From: Druceiella hillmani
Lineage: Eukaryota; Arthropoda; Insecta; Lepidoptera; Hepialidae
NCBI GenBank assembly: GCA_039881145.1
Contig: JAYKKI010000134.1
Span: 1,522,001-1,586,000 of the forward strand
Reading direction: 5' to 3'
Length of the DNA: 64,000 nt
Part shown: one piece after another, positions 1 through 15,600 of the stretch
Layout of the letters: each line of letters starts with the position of its first letter
Position numbering within the stretch: position 1 is the first letter of the stretch
The notes under the pieces: generated by a model
The model's database searches: none
Told to the model about the DNA's origin: nothing
The model's input: only the letters and a program-made list of their open reading frames with translations
Made by a program: the position numbers and the translations under genes

Positions 1-949
1 TAAAAAAATGTCGGTGATTGGTTAAATAGAATTTAAAGGATGTATTTAAGGTACTGGAAAGGGAAATTAAAGACGGAAAAGGAGTGGAATAGCCATAGGG
101 CTAGTGCGGAACAATAATATTTTATGATTGGGAAAGCCCAGGCGTCGCCTAAGTGAAATAATAATTTCAAAGATACGTCCATTTTTATGGTGGGTCATGT
201 CTCGGTGTCATCTGCTTAAATAGAAAAAAGCACAATTCTTATTATTACAGTATTGAGCCAACATATGCACAAAAGAATTTACAGTAATTTGGGAAATTTC
301 CAGAATTTGTGAAGTACTAGTTATTCACTTTACGACAAAGAGAAAAGTTTATGTAGCAATAACAAATTTTGAATGAAACATTTTACATTATTTAATACCT
401 AGTTAACAGAAAACATTACTTAAATATACAGCTTTGAAAATTAAAAAAAAATTCCAATGTAATGTGGTTTTTCCCTGACATTCAAACTATGAATTTTCTG
501 TACCTTCTGTGCGGTCTTCTTTTTGTCCTCGACTATAGAAAAATGGACTCATATTAAGTAAATATGTTGACTTTCAATTATAAGAACATAGTTTAATGTA
601 TTTATCGTATATAAGATGATATGCAACTATTAATTTGTACTGGAAAAGAAAATGGAATCTCATTTGGAAAATATAATGGCATGTAAAGGTGAAAGGAAAA
701 TCTTTAGGTCCATTTTCAAAAGAATTCTTCTTTTCAGTTTCTAGTCATATATCCAGCACAAGTAGTATTAGTAGGGTAACCAGTATCAGTAGTGTATAAC
801 AAGACATAGTTTTAAGTTTAAAAGTAAAATAGCTTTGGTTTCCGGGTATAAAATTGCATAGTAAAATTTAAAAGTTTAACAATTCTTTTTCATGGCAAAA
901 TTTGTATCTCGTTGTTATATCTATACTTGTATATAAAATTTGTGTACGC

Positions 950-962
950 TTATATTTATATA

Positions 963-1001
<39 letters not shown>

Positions 1002-1012
1002 ATATATATATA

Positions 1013-1071
<59 letters not shown>
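950..1071. repeat. (TA)n microsatellite with TG interruptions
   Basis: Almost uninterrupted TA dinucleotides with two short TGTG interruptions. The partner repeat has a (TA)n-(TG)n-(TA)n tract at the equivalent place (60990-61105), so the microsatellite probably predates the duplication. The small reading frames of alternating Tyr and Ile across it are artefacts. Confidence 0.95.
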
Positions 1072-1076
<5 letters not shown>

Positions 1077-4000
1077 TGAAAACACTATAATTTCTTCCAT
1101 GCAAAATAAATAAATAATATTTAATGTTATTTTCGGAACTCTTTCGTCAATTGCCGTCGATCTTCGGGACATTCGTTATACATGTTTCAAATACCAGTTC
1201 TGCCATCGCAAAAAACAAATATTATAACATATATGTAGAAATATGATAGCTAGAAATAAAATGAAAGACTTGGCTTCGCTTTCATATATAATCTTATCTC
1301 ACAAAGCAACCATATTTAACCACAACCCAAGAATAATGGCAAAGATTGTTCGTTCATAAACAAATAATAAAAAAAAAGCCGCAAATAAATATGAAAATGT
1401 GTAAGGTGTAATTGATTTTTAATAAATTTATTCCGATTGCTCTTTCACGATGACTCTAAAACACGGCATTTGGGTTCCTTTAACTGATATTATTGGTCGT
1501 TATGATTTAAGTTGTATTGTGAGGAGATTCAAATTATTAAGAATTGCTTTTATGTATTCGAACTTATGATTTTTTTATATATATGTATAATTAAAAAATT
1601 AATATTAATCATTATAAAAAGTTCAGTAATATTAAGGTAAAAATATTTCTTCAAATCAAATTATAAGGTAAAATAACTAATTTTTCAATGATTATTACGC
1701 AAAAGAAATTGAATTCTATTAATGGGTATGCAATTTTTTAACAACTTCAGTGGATACTCTGAAATTGTACCCAAATGAATTAATATATTATTCAAGCGAT
1801 ATTTCTATTATAAGTAATTTTGTTTACAAATTAATTATGATGAATATATCCAAAACTGAAAATATTTTTCAAAGTAAGTAATTTATTCTAATATTATTAT
1901 TACTCTTAATGTCTTAAAACTGAACGTCCCATTTCATATATTATTTACAAAAATAATAAATCCACAATAAAATTGTCCATTTAACAATATGCTACGAAAA
2001 ATTGGATAATTAAAATTTAGAAATAATAGAAATAGCTTTTAACCATTTTTGATATATTATTATAAATTAAAAATGATAATTAAATTGTTTTTATCACGTG
2101 AAAATAAATTTGAATAATCCTCGACCTATTTACTACATAATGTATGCTGTTAGGATTAATGACTAAGATAATATATGCAATTGACATGTGAAAATTTTAT
2201 TTTGTCAAAATACAGACAAAAATCAATGACCATACAGACAACATCAGCATCAGAGAGGTATTTATGTACTGAGCAGTGTCACATTTATTATGTTCAAAAT
2301 ATCGTAATATTAATTATTTAAATAAACAATTCCATACACAAATCGGTATATTAGGCATCAGCCAACACATTGATACCAGTTAAATCATGGTAATAACTTG
2401 AACACGGTTTAAGTGCAAGTCAGACTCGCGAGTAATATGGCTAATTAATTAACCAACTTAAAGTTGTTCGTCACTAACAATAATTAAATCTGATCCATAG
2501 TTTAGTTTTTGAAACATTTTTTTATTCTCGGAAATTGTAATTGTTCGGCTCATAATCTTATTTTTCTATTTTCTTAATAATATTCACAATCAACATAAAC
2601 AGTTACAAAACAGCCCTCTAACTATAAAGACAAGTAGGAGCGTATACTTTTACCTCCATCTTTCCAAATACATAAATATGTACGTAAAAAATAAAATAAT
2701 ATTAATGTTAAAATGAGCTAAGTTTGAGATTTCATGTAAAACTCAATCTGAGTAAGGAAAATAAAACTTCGAACTTTTATTTTCGACTCCCCGGAAGGAG
2801 GGAAACATTTTTGAGATTTTTGTGCTAGGACTTGAAATATGGACAAGCGACTTCTATAACTATGCCAATTTTCAAATCTTTTTGAAATTAAATTTATATC
2901 ATTAAATGTAAATTTAATTTATAACGTTATTATAAACCTCACCATTTATGTATTTATTTTGGTGCTTAATCAAATATAGTATTACATTCATATTAACGAT
3001 GGTTATATTTTAACAGATAGACTACCCGGTCATGTATGGTAGAATAATAGAATAATCTTAATTAACTTTTCTTTAGAATATTCCCATAGTATCTATTCAT
3101 TTTCTCGTTTCTTTCGACTATCATTATCCAGCTGTACCAATTAGTTTGGGACACGTGGAGGTTCAATAGTCTAATCAACGGAAAGTCTTTATCCTTTTGG
3201 CGTAAACCATATAATTACAGATCACCAAAAGTTATTAATCTTATCTTTAACTCTATAACGAAATTCAAAGATTCAAGATATTTTGGTTAAATTTTAGTAG
3301 TGAAGCAAATTTCGTTGAACTGGTCAACAATTTCTTAGGATCTGATTACATTCAATAGCCGTACATGGCTGTGTTTATTCTAAGTAATTTAATACTTTTA
3401 GTTATATTAACATTTATACTTATAACATGTATTAACTCAATTGCAGAAATGTGTCTATGGATAAAATATACTTCCTCTTGGCATTTAAATTCCATAAAAC
3501 ATTCTTTTAAAAATTTTGAAAGTGAAGAAAAATTATATATTTTTAAACATTATGGATATATTTGTAAATATTATAGAAAGAGAAACATCGAATAGGCACC
3601 GATTCCAAAAATCTCTATATATTGCAGTAGGTATTTTTGCAAATTTATTTATGTTCGGAAACGATATTTTATTACTAAAATTCCAACAGCATTATTTTAT
3701 ACTTTTTAGTCTTTGCTTATTTTTTTCCCATTTTTAAGGCCCATAAAAATGGAACTTACTTAATTACCCAGAATATCACGAACTCACAATGAATTGAATG
3801 TAAATTATAGTTCATTTATGAAATCGGAATAGACTTTTAAAGCTTCTAATGAACCCAAAATATTTATTTATATCTACATAAAAGTACGCATGTGTACAAA
3901 CATACATACATACCTATATTGTACCGAATAAATAACATAAAATATTTTGGTTTTAGTGTAGTCAGAGCTTATAGTTTGTATATGCCTTTACATATTTGCC

Positions 4001-4254
4001 CACAAATATTCTATAGCTATATGTCTTTTGTTTAAACTTGTATATACTTACATGTTCATCTACCTACGTATAAACATTTGGTCAATTCATATATTAGTTT
4101 ATACTTGTATTTACCTATCTACCTATCAACTAATAATTTAGTTCTTTCATGCCTTTGTATGTACGTACTATATATTTACTTTGTAATATTCTTGCTTACG
4201 TGAACACAAGTGAGACAAGTCCATATTCGATGATTTTATGCGTATGATGTTCCA

Positions 4255-5330
4255 CATAATTTTGCTAAAGTACCACTTATGCCGCCCTTAAACTTGCTAA
4301 AACTTTAAATACGTTAATTATCATTAGACTTATATTATACGTAGTTGATCACAGTACCTGTCCTGAACATTGTCGAGAAATTCTATGGTATGTCTTCAAT
4401 TCTCTTAGACGAGCTCTAACCAGTTTTTATGATGTTACATTGAGACCATTGAAATAAAAAAGAATCATCCAAATTGATTGATTAATTTCGGCTACATAAA
4501 CTAACGTACAAAATACAAACCGCATCACTGCAGTTTTTGGTAGGAAAATTGACATCTGGAGTCCAATGGCAGAATCTGTTTGAGATCCACAATAATAATT
4601 TAAAAACGCCAGAGTTTCATTATTTAAGCATGCAGTACCCCACATGAGGATTAAGGAGTAGGAACCGGATGTTTTATTACTAATAATATACTAAACTAAA
4701 AGCGGCAGATCCTTAAGTCTCACGCTTTAGACAGGCAATACTCCTTCACCATCAGTACTGAAGAGTAAAAATCCCAATTTTTATGGCAGACTTTCTTCTT
4801 GAGACCCACAATACAATTTTTAGAAACAACAGATCCTCAATTTTTACAGTCAAGGCGGGCAGTACTCCTGCAGTATCAAGACTGAGAATTTGAAACTCGG
4901 AGTACAATGACAGAGTCTCTGTCTGAAACCCATAATACTAAATTAAAAAATGCAGATCTTCAAATACCTCGGTTTCGGCAGGCAGTATACCTACAGGGTC
5001 AGGATTTACGTATGAAAGGTTGAAATTACTAACTAATAATAATATAATATATGAAATAACTTTGTTCATACGTTGAGATAAGTGCAGACTCGATGAATTC
5101 AATACTCGTCACTGAAGAATTCCTGTCATCATATTCATTGCACTCTGATTTTGCTAAAAGTGTATTATAGTGTGCTTAATCGTGTATTATCTAATTATCA
5201 TTAGATCTAAATCCAATTACTATTAGAGCTTAAATGCTGACGATTTCTATTTTATATCTTCAATTTCTGTGGTCATATTTTAAGTAAATTTTCTTGGGAC
5301 CACACAATGGGAGGAAACCCTATATAATAA
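4255..5330. repeat. Duplicated block of about 0.9 kb within the left repeat
   Basis: The stretch at 4255-4460 (motifs 'ttttgctaaa', 'aattatcattaga', 'tcttcaattctc', then 'gagaccattgaaataaaa') recurs at about 5150-5330 ('ttttgctaaa', 'aattatcattaga', 'tcttcaatttctgtgg', then 'gggaccacacaatgg'). This implies a higher-order repeat of about 900 bp that encloses the 122 bp units. The right copy has one matching block at about 63150-63340. Confidence 0.6.
4540..5020. repeat. Tandem array of about 122 bp units, left copy
   Basis: Degenerate units share a core resembling 'caatgacagagtctctg', followed by 'gagacccacaatac', 'gcagatcttcaag', 'ggcagtactcctgcag' and 'gactgaggagt'. Core positions near 4567, 4784 and 4908 give spacings of about 217 (one unit damaged) and 124 bp. 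The same unit forms the array at 63460-64000. Confidence 0.75.
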
Positions 5331-5597
5331 AACAAGATTCAACCAAATTAATTGGACCTATATCATCGTTACTATGGCGTATATTCAATTTCCATTGTCA
5401 GATTCTTAACTGAGGTCTTGTTGGGAGTATTCCTTTTGGAATGAAATCCCTTCCAATAAATGAGTTCATTAATGTCGGAAATATGAAGCAACATATTTGT
5501 ATAAATACTGCCAAAATATTTTAACAGGCTTAAATGATGGGCTCTAATATAATTCCATGTTTGAAAAACCAACGCAAAAATGTATTCATATATATTT

Positions 5598-5600
5598 AGT

Positions 5601-5673
<73 letters not shown>

Positions 5674-5683
5674 ACACACACAC
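5598..5683. repeat. (TA)n-(CA)n compound microsatellite
   Basis: About 70 bp of TA dinucleotides with two CATA interruptions, followed by a short CA run. Confidence 0.95.
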
Positions 5684-5689
5684 TTTCCA

Positions 5690-8228
5690 TTACGTTGTTT
5701 CCGTCGGCTATAAGTTGAAATACTTCCTTCTTCAAAACACATTGAAAGTGTACAGGCATGGCAACTTTGAAGAAGTTTCATTGACACTAGGCCATAAAAC
5801 AGATTATTTCAGACATACTTAACTTCATCTGCATATACCCCACGTGAGACAGTAGGCAAGTTGTGTCTAATATCACCAGCCAAAAGCAATGTGACTCACG
5901 CCTTAGTTGGTTGTTTTATTATTCGATTACTTTAGCTTCACCTAAAAAAGCGTTAGTATGTTATTTAGTGGGATAAACTTATTTCAGTTCATGCCCCTTT
6001 TTAGGATGAATTTACAAAGCCGGTAAAAGGGATATTTCTTTGTTTGTAATAGTTCAAATACGAATTTATACACTTATAACTTTAAAATAAATAGACCTCT
6101 CGCACAATTTTTTACTTGTTTCTCTTCTTTGAGGATTAAATTTAAAAAAATAAATTGCTTCATAAAAAATGTCCACGTCGTAAAAGAATTCTACCTTCTA
6201 AATTTCTAATCTATAGATGTTATAGTTTAGGAGATTTCGTAATATTTCCATATATCGTGATTTTTGCGATATTTTTATATCTATACACAAACACACGCCT
6301 ACACGCCCAACCAACACATATGCACGCAACGCACGCACACATACACATATATGTAACATATTAAATACATAAACACGTAAATATATCGTACAAAAATTGC
6401 AGTAATTGGGTTATAGTGATTATAATTATAAATAGTGATATACATAAATATTATTTTGTGTTTTAATGATTAGCCTACGAAGAAAACAATAGTTCAGAGG
6501 TTTGAAAAATAAAGAATGCAATCATCGTCAATTTCAGGATCATTACAACGCTTCGAATTTGTTCCAATATGGTAGAAAATGGCTATAGCTGATTGACTAC
6601 TCTACACATTATAAGTTCAATGAAAAATTTCAACATCACTGTCACTGTATTATTTACGATACAAATCATAAAAAAATAAACAAACGAAAACCAGTAAGAG
6701 CAAAAGCTTACAATGCAAACTAACGAGTGAACAAGGGAATGTAGGTGCCAATTAAAATTAAGAAGTTAGGTCTTTGGATGTTTACTTGTGATTATTTTAA
6801 AATTAACTCAGAATAATTGTAATCATCCTGAAATTGACTTAGTGGTGAATTTTTTGGTTAATATCTTTCAAATCATTGTCACCTTCCTAGAATTATTAAA
6901 ATAATCCAATTATTGTATATTTTACGGTTACATATAACTTTACAAGAAATATGTATGTATTTGTTTTTTTAATAATGACGATTTATACGACATCCGACAT
7001 CCAAAAAACAAAGATTGTTTAACTGAATTTTAAGCGAGGGAAATGAAAGAAGTTCAATTGAAATGACAATAATTGTTTTTTTTAAGAAAGGATATTGATT
7101 ACTTTATTTCCGTAAATAGAATGGAGAATAAAGTACATTCATAATCATTGACATACTTTAATTTACGGTTTAATATTTTTATTACGGTAAAAACCTTTTA
7201 CGATTTAATTCTTAGTTTTTTGACCATTGCTCCTTAAATAAAATCGAATCTGTATTGAGAGAAAACTTTACATAAGTACATTAATCCTGTCGTCGGCCAT
7301 TCACATTATATGATAGATAAGTACACTTGGTGTAATGCTAAGTGAATGTCCTCATGATTAATTTTATGCAGAAATTGTTGAACTGAATAAGAGTTCGGTC
7401 GGAAAGAAGACTTGAATGTAACCAGCAAATCGTTATTCACGTCGCCTCTTGGGTTTTGAAATCATAATTCACCGGATAAAAAAATTGACATCTAGTTTGT
7501 GTGAGCCAAAATTACTGAATTCAAAGCATTATCACCGGAAATTATTTATCGTTAATTGGCAAGAGATGATTAATCTTATATGAAGGTAAAATAAATATAT
7601 ATGTGTGAGTATGTACGTTTTTTTAAATAAATATTTGCGTATGATAGTTCTTATTAACTAGTTATCCTAAGCTTTTTCAAATAGCGAAATATTTAGAAGA
7701 AATTCCAAAAATTATATTAAAAAACGTAGCCTAATATGACTTCTTAAAATTTTGAAGTAAAAGTATTTTCTTTCTCTTGTTGGTGGTATCATGGTTATTT
7801 TGTTACTGGTCGTTTCGGTAGACGTAAGAATAAATGAGCGATGACGTCACCATTTTAGTGAAAAATCTGACTGTCAATACTTGCATTTATTTTACGTGTT
7901 TTGATCTTTATTATCATGTATACAATACGTTAACAAAAAAGTTATCCATTTACATTTTATTTCTCTGTGCAAATAGTAAAATAGATTATTAATGAATTGA
8001 TACAAAACTTCGTAAATTATAATAATACAATTGATATTTTTATCAAAATAACCAACATTATTGTAATTTTCATAACGTTAAAATAAGTACCTACGAGTAT
8101 GTGCGTATATATTAGTAAGTTTTAAATAAGAGTGGACTCTAATATTTTCATAAATATTTAAAACTTCCGTAGAAATTTATTTCAATTAATGAATGATGAA
8201 ATGCTATTGCATTTAATTTCTAAATTTT
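5690..8228. other. AT-rich intergenic DNA
   Basis: I see no gene, transposase match or RNA gene here. A short CA/GCAC-rich simple stretch lies at about 6285-6350. The small open frames show no recognisable domain. Confidence 0.6.
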
Positions 8229-8690
8229 TTACATATATTTATACTTAATATTTGGATTTGTTGCCACCAGTGCTGCTATAAAATTGTTGCTATTGTAAAG
8301 TTGTCTAGCGGTTTTCCTAAACTCAACCATCGGGTCTAAATTATTTTGCCGGGCTTTGTTTATGAACATAAACTTTGCTAAATATCCGACAGGAAAATCT
8401 TTTACCCGACAACATTGAGGCATTCCATGTGATGCCATAGCCCTTCAACTATATCGGTGTGGGCTCCAGTCTCTGGATTGACAAATTTGACCGATTGGTT
8501 AACGGTCAAATAATGACAATCTAATTCTTGTAAAACGTCATATGACCTCCAACAATCTGGTATTATTACGGCCGGGGAGAACCCATTTTTATATTAGCGG
8601 TACGGGTGTTACTGCGTCTCTTTGCTCTACAGAATAAAGTAAAAAGTCACGGCTTTTCCTCTCTATTCCAACCCTTTGACACGCCACGGA
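8229..8690 (-). pseudogene. Merlin (ISXO2/IS1595-like) transposase fragment
   Basis: Read on the minus strand, the fragment carries the C-terminal half of an ISXO2-like DDE transposase. First comes a segment reading GIERKSRDFLLYSVEQRDAV, then after a frame change IIPDCWRSYDVLQ, then YLTVNQSVKFVNPETGAHTD and IVEGLWHHM. These match the family's Asp in the (I)xDCW box, its NPETGAHTxxIE box with the catalytic Glu, and the following Trp. A further frameshift leads into the last 69 codons (start at 8438), including VGYLAKFMF, like the family's conserved YLAEYMFR. The first catalytic Asp and the N-terminal zinc/HTH part are absent. There is at least one in-frame stop and two frame changes. The 5' end stops where the neighbouring IS630-like element begins. 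Merlin is known from many animals. This copy is inactive. Confidence 0.8.
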
Positions 8691-8710
8691 ATAATATATG
8701 TAATAATATA

Positions 8711-10004
8711 TGTCCAGTGGCAGATTTCAAAGTTTGAACAAACATAGTTTCTGAACGCAACACATAAGAGGGGGCGTTGTTAGAAGCGCAAGCGGTGCGG
8801 ATGTTTTAGTAGCCATGGAACAGTGAAGTGGAGAGCACCGCGCTTTTGCCTTCGAGGCGTACATTTCGAGTGGATTTTTGCTGTCTGTAGCACGCCGTCG
8901 ATTTAATAATTGTTACAGTATTCGTCGATTACGTGATGGACCATCGATCAACCTCATTCAGTCATGGGTAGCAAGGTTCAGAGCTACAGGATCAACATTA
9001 AATAGGCCCAGGCCAGGACCTACACCATTGGTAGCCACGGATGAAAATGTCGAGCGTGTTATGGTTTCTGCCGTTGATCCCCGTTTATCACTGCGTACAC
9101 GTTCATCGATATTGGGAATTCCGAAATCAACTTTACAAGTAATAATGCAAAAAAACTCAAGTTCCATCCATATAAAATTCAAATTGTTCAAGATTTACAC
9201 GATTCTGACTTTGAATTAAGAAAAACTTACGCGGAGGTGATGTTGTTGAGATTTCGTACTGCTACCCGCATGGGCAACATATTCTTTAGTGACGAAGCTC
9301 ACTTTCACATTGGAGGATATGTGAATAAGCAGAACTTTCGTTACTGGGATGTCCACAACCCAAGACAAATGCATCAAGAGCCTTTACATAAGCCTAAAGT
9401 AACAGTCTGGTGTGCCATGCAATCATAGGGCCTTATTTCTTTAAAAATCAACGTGGCCAAACTGTAACTGTAAATTAGGAGAGATATGCCCAGATGTTAA
9501 ATGACTTTTTCAGAGTAGAACTACAGAATAGTCCATCCTTCAACCAAAACACATGGTTCCAGCAGGGCGGGGCCACAGCTCACACTCCTAATGTGTCCAT
9601 GAATGCAGTGCGGCAGTTATTTCCAGAAAAAAACATACCTCGAAACGGTACCGTACCGTGGCCACCTAGGTCACCCGATTTAAGCCCATGTGACTTTTTC
9701 TTATGGGAATACTTAAAATCCGTTGTTTACCAAACAAATCCGAGCACTGTGACACAACTTAAAGAAAATATTCGAGCCGAAGTCAGTAGTATACCCCAGT
9801 CGCTCTGCAAACGCGTTTTTTAAAACATGCGTGCTAGACTCGAAGAGTGTGTCAAACTCGATGGCCGCCATTTAGAAAACGTGGTTTTTAAAAAATGAAA
9901 TCCGCATTTGTTGTTATAAAGTTAAAATAAACCTACTTTGTATTAGAGGTGTAGTTTTTTTTTTACAATTTTTCAAACATTGAAATCTGCCAATGGACAG
10001 CCTG
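8711..10004 (+). mobile_element. IS630/Tc1-mariner-like DNA transposon, non-autonomous relic
   Basis: Terminal inverted repeats are visible. Left, from 8711, reads TGTCCAGTGGCAGATTTCAA then AGTTTGAA. The right end, read in reverse from about 9998, gives TGTCCATTGGCAGATTTCAA then TGTTTGAA, with two mismatches in about 28 bp. Outside this the right end continues CAGGC to a TA and runs straight into a (TA)n tract. The left outermost bases are eroded and merged with a perfect 12 bp tandem duplication (8690-8713). Length is about 1.29 kb, normal for the superfamily. A polyadenylation-like AATAAA lies near 9926. Confidence 0.85.
8815..9880 (+). pseudogene. IS630/mariner-like transposase, broken
   Basis: The likely original start is the ATG at 8815, followed after three codons by a TGA where the family has Trp. 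The helix-turn-helix half reads SVARRRFNNCYSIRRLRDGP and later ATDENVERV. After a frame change the catalytic half begins: FFSDEAHFHIGGYVNKQNFR holds the first catalytic Asp. A stop interrupts after VTVWCAMQS. A third open stretch (9494-9823) has WFQQGGATAHT, where the family has QQDGA, so the second catalytic Asp is replaced by Gly. The third box PPRSPDLSPCDFFLWEYLKS is intact. At least one more stop precedes the expected C-terminus. This is the type often annotated in insects as a DUF4817-related transposable element protein. It is certainly inactive. Confidence 0.85.
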
Positions 10005-12585
<2,581 letters not shown>

Positions 12586-12587
12586 AA

Positions 12588-12686
12588 TCACGCACGCCCG
12601 CACGCACGCTCGCACGCTCACTCGCACGCACGCGCATACATATGTATATATATATATATATATACATATGTGTGTGTGTGTGTGCA
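12588..12686. repeat. Compound microsatellite: GCAC-rich, (TA)n, (TG)n
   Basis: A CGCACGC-rich run passes through 'catacatatg' into (TA)n, then into (TG)n. The tract at 38672-38830 has related parts in the order (TA)n, (TG)n, GCGTGC-rich. Confidence 0.9.
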
Positions 12687-12689
12687 TCC

Positions 12690-15600
12690 ATCAAAATTAA
12701 AAAAGGAAAACTACAGGGCCTTCATTACGGATATATTTTTCCAACCGCCAACCAAATAGGTGTGTCAGAATTCAAAGGCACTGAATGTATACTCGCATAT
12801 GAGAAATCAGTGCAACATTTGAACAGGGTCCGGACGATTTATTGAATTTTTATTGGCGCTCTTTGCCAATAATGTCCCGCACTACCCAGCCGAACTCTAT
12901 CTTACTTGTGATATATCATTAAAGTAGAAATTTCATCTGAATATAAATCTTTACGGTCGAGTGGACTTATCGACATTTAGACTAAATAAACGGACTCTAT
13001 GCCGGTAGTCATAGAGTAAAGGTGGACGCTGTGTAACTCCGTTATCGTGGCTCCCATTTAGCTGGAATGATTGATGGTCTTCTAAATAATTTAGGGGATA
13101 TTATGTCGGTACAGCTGGTCATATATTTCACTGAGCTGTAAGACGTAAGGTTTGGACAGCATTTAAATTTAATTGCAATACTATCACAATCCCGTTAATT
13201 ATATGGTCAGATAGTTTATTTTGAATTTCAATATCGTTGATGTTAGGATTTAAACGGGCGTAAATTTGTAATAAAATATAGTTTAATGAGATTTAGTGAA
13301 ATATTTTTTATAATATTTATTTCTGTATGGATTATTTCTTATAAAGTAAATTATCCCTCCTCAATTTTACCACCAAAATCTTATCTTATATTATTTTCAT
13401 ATAAGTTCGAAATCTGAAACGTGGTGACCTGCCATTGTGGTTAATTGACACTTACAAATTATTAATGTAAGTTTTGATTATCCAGAATCTATCGACGACG
13501 ATAATCTTGAATTTATGGACAAACTTACCTACCTTATGAGAAATATGAGTTAACATCAGGTTACAATCAGCTCTTTCGTGAACAATTACATTCTAACTAA
13601 TTGAAACAAAGTCAAAGTAAAACATTAGTTTAAACCCTGCTGTAAAAAAACGATATTCTTAAGAATACCAAAAAGACACTGCTTTCCACGAAGCAAAAAT
13701 AAGTATACATGGCTTAAAAATGTCAACTTTGTTGATTCAGTTCTCGTTTCAAAAAATCAAATGTGTTTCCTAAATTGCTGCAAATGGCAATGATCGTCCA
13801 AATTAGCTACTAAAACTCTGTCCTCCGTTAAACACATTCATTTAACCAAGCGATATTTCTCAACTTTTTGTTGAAGAGTGGAAGTTGTGTTATATACAAC
13901 AGTGTTTATGAAAGTGTTTATAAAGCAGTAAATAAGTTCGGTAGTCTGCAAAATTTCTCCGGAATGAATTAATCTAACATATGTGGTATCGAAGAGGTTG
14001 CATATGTTGAACTGCATTTATTTATTTATTGAAAACTGAAGGATGATTTGCAGTGTTGATTATGAACATAATTTGTTATAAGCAAATATTTAAATAAAAG
14101 AATTAAAAATATTTAAATCCTTCTTTAAAAGGGTTACAGTACTCTTTAATTCCCGTCAAATTGTTTTGTAAGAAAACTTGTAACCAAGGGGAAATTGACC
14201 TCAAAACTTATTTAAGATTAGTTATAATTTACTCTTGAAGCATACGCAGTCTAGCGTAGAATCAAATCACGGCTCAAAACTGTAAATTGAAATCTGTCAG
14301 TTGTTAGACTTTAACCTTTTTAGCATCGTCTAAAATCGAAATACACCACACCCAGCACACCCTACACAACAGCTGGGTTACAGCCGTTGTGTGCAAAGAG
14401 TGAAAGGAACAGAGAGAGAGGGAGAAAAGCGAAATGTTTTTTGTGTTGTATAGTAGATATTTTATAGTCGATAATACGTCCCTTAGTAGCAAGATATGTT
14501 ACCTAGCTTGCTTGTTACTACTCTCTGGTGAAAATGGTACGAATAATTTATTTTGTCATTTATTTAGCTGCTAATTCTTGTGATGAAGGCGGTGCGTTAA
14601 AATAATCTTATTTTCCTCATTTCCTTCCGCTGATCGATAAAACTTGTAAACTACTTGACATAAAATGGTCCCAGCCATCTTATGAACTTCAAATTTGTGA
14701 CTACAGTGTTTACATGAAATATTTATCTACAGAATGGTTTGATGTCAAGGCAAGTGAACGGAAGAGCACGTGACCCTTTTTGACAAGATGCTGTTGGCTA
14801 ATATAACTAGAGTTTCTGACTGTCGGTTTAATATCAAAGCGAGTTGAGCCTTATAAGACATTGGCATATATTGTTAGGGTTTCTTGTATCAAAAGAAAAA
14901 GAAAAAACGAAATGTGTCCTTACGGCATACAGACGAATGTATATCGATGACGGCCGTTTCTTTTAGAAATGTCTGGTTAAAAGCTGTTTAACCCACATAT
15001 ATTTCAATGAAATATTTGTGTATAAATTTTAGTGAGAGTAAATAAAATAATCGCTTTGTTTATTTCATAATATGTGTGTAGTGTAGTTAATTGGACGAGC
15101 AATTTACGAGGATTCCAATTCCAACATTATTTTCTGAGAATACTATGTATTTACTTACAGCTCTAGAAATATTGAACACCTCATAATTATGAAAAACAGC
15201 GATTTTATAAGAATTTTATCTAAATTTTACGGAAAATCTATCGTCTTACGTCGGTGAATAAAATACGGGGCAATTTATTGACATAATGGGAAAAATAATT
15301 TTTATATTTACCAATAATTTAGTAGTAACACTATGTACCCTTAAATCATTACATATACCTAGATATCTACGGAACCTTTTTAAAATGTATTTTTATTAAA
15401 CCATTTTTAAATATTAGTTTTATTTTTCATCACGTAAAAATATAAGTTGCATTAAAGCCTATTAAATTGGTATGAATTTCCTAAATATGTCAGATTAAAA
15501 ACTATTACCTATAGGATTCCAGTAAATGTTAGTTTGATATTATAAATATGTCTTTAATTTCGACGTAGATAGTTTTTAAGATGGGAGGCAACGCATTTTT

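Larger units (their letters stand above)
1..5020. repeat. Left copy of a long direct repeat (partner at 60405-64000)
   Basis: By eye this block is collinear with the right end of the window over its whole length. Matching landmarks include the segment around 30-226 and 60425-60635, the segment around 2080-2310 and 61330-61550 (both contain 'acagacaacatc' and 'gagcagtg'), the segment around 2750-2990 and 61870-62090, and the tandem repeats at the 3' end. Divergence is substantial (roughly a quarter of positions) with many indels. The left copy holds about 0.8 kb at 1140-2040 that is mostly missing on the right. The reading frame at 3365-3595 is not conserved in the partner, so I read the block as non-coding. 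It may be one arm of a segmental duplication or a copy of a large dispersed repeat. Confidence 0.75.

Noticed and set aside
868..1172. Overlapping open frames of alternating Tyr and Ile on both strands
   Set aside because: They are translations of a (TA)n microsatellite. The same applies at 5580-5822, 9963-10281, 31092-31388, 38651-38933 and 60957-61184.
3365..3737. Two small hydrophobic frames that could be membrane peptides
   Set aside because: The homologous segment at about 62510-62790 has lost the start and the frame, and AT-rich DNA easily encodes Ile/Leu/Phe-rich frames.
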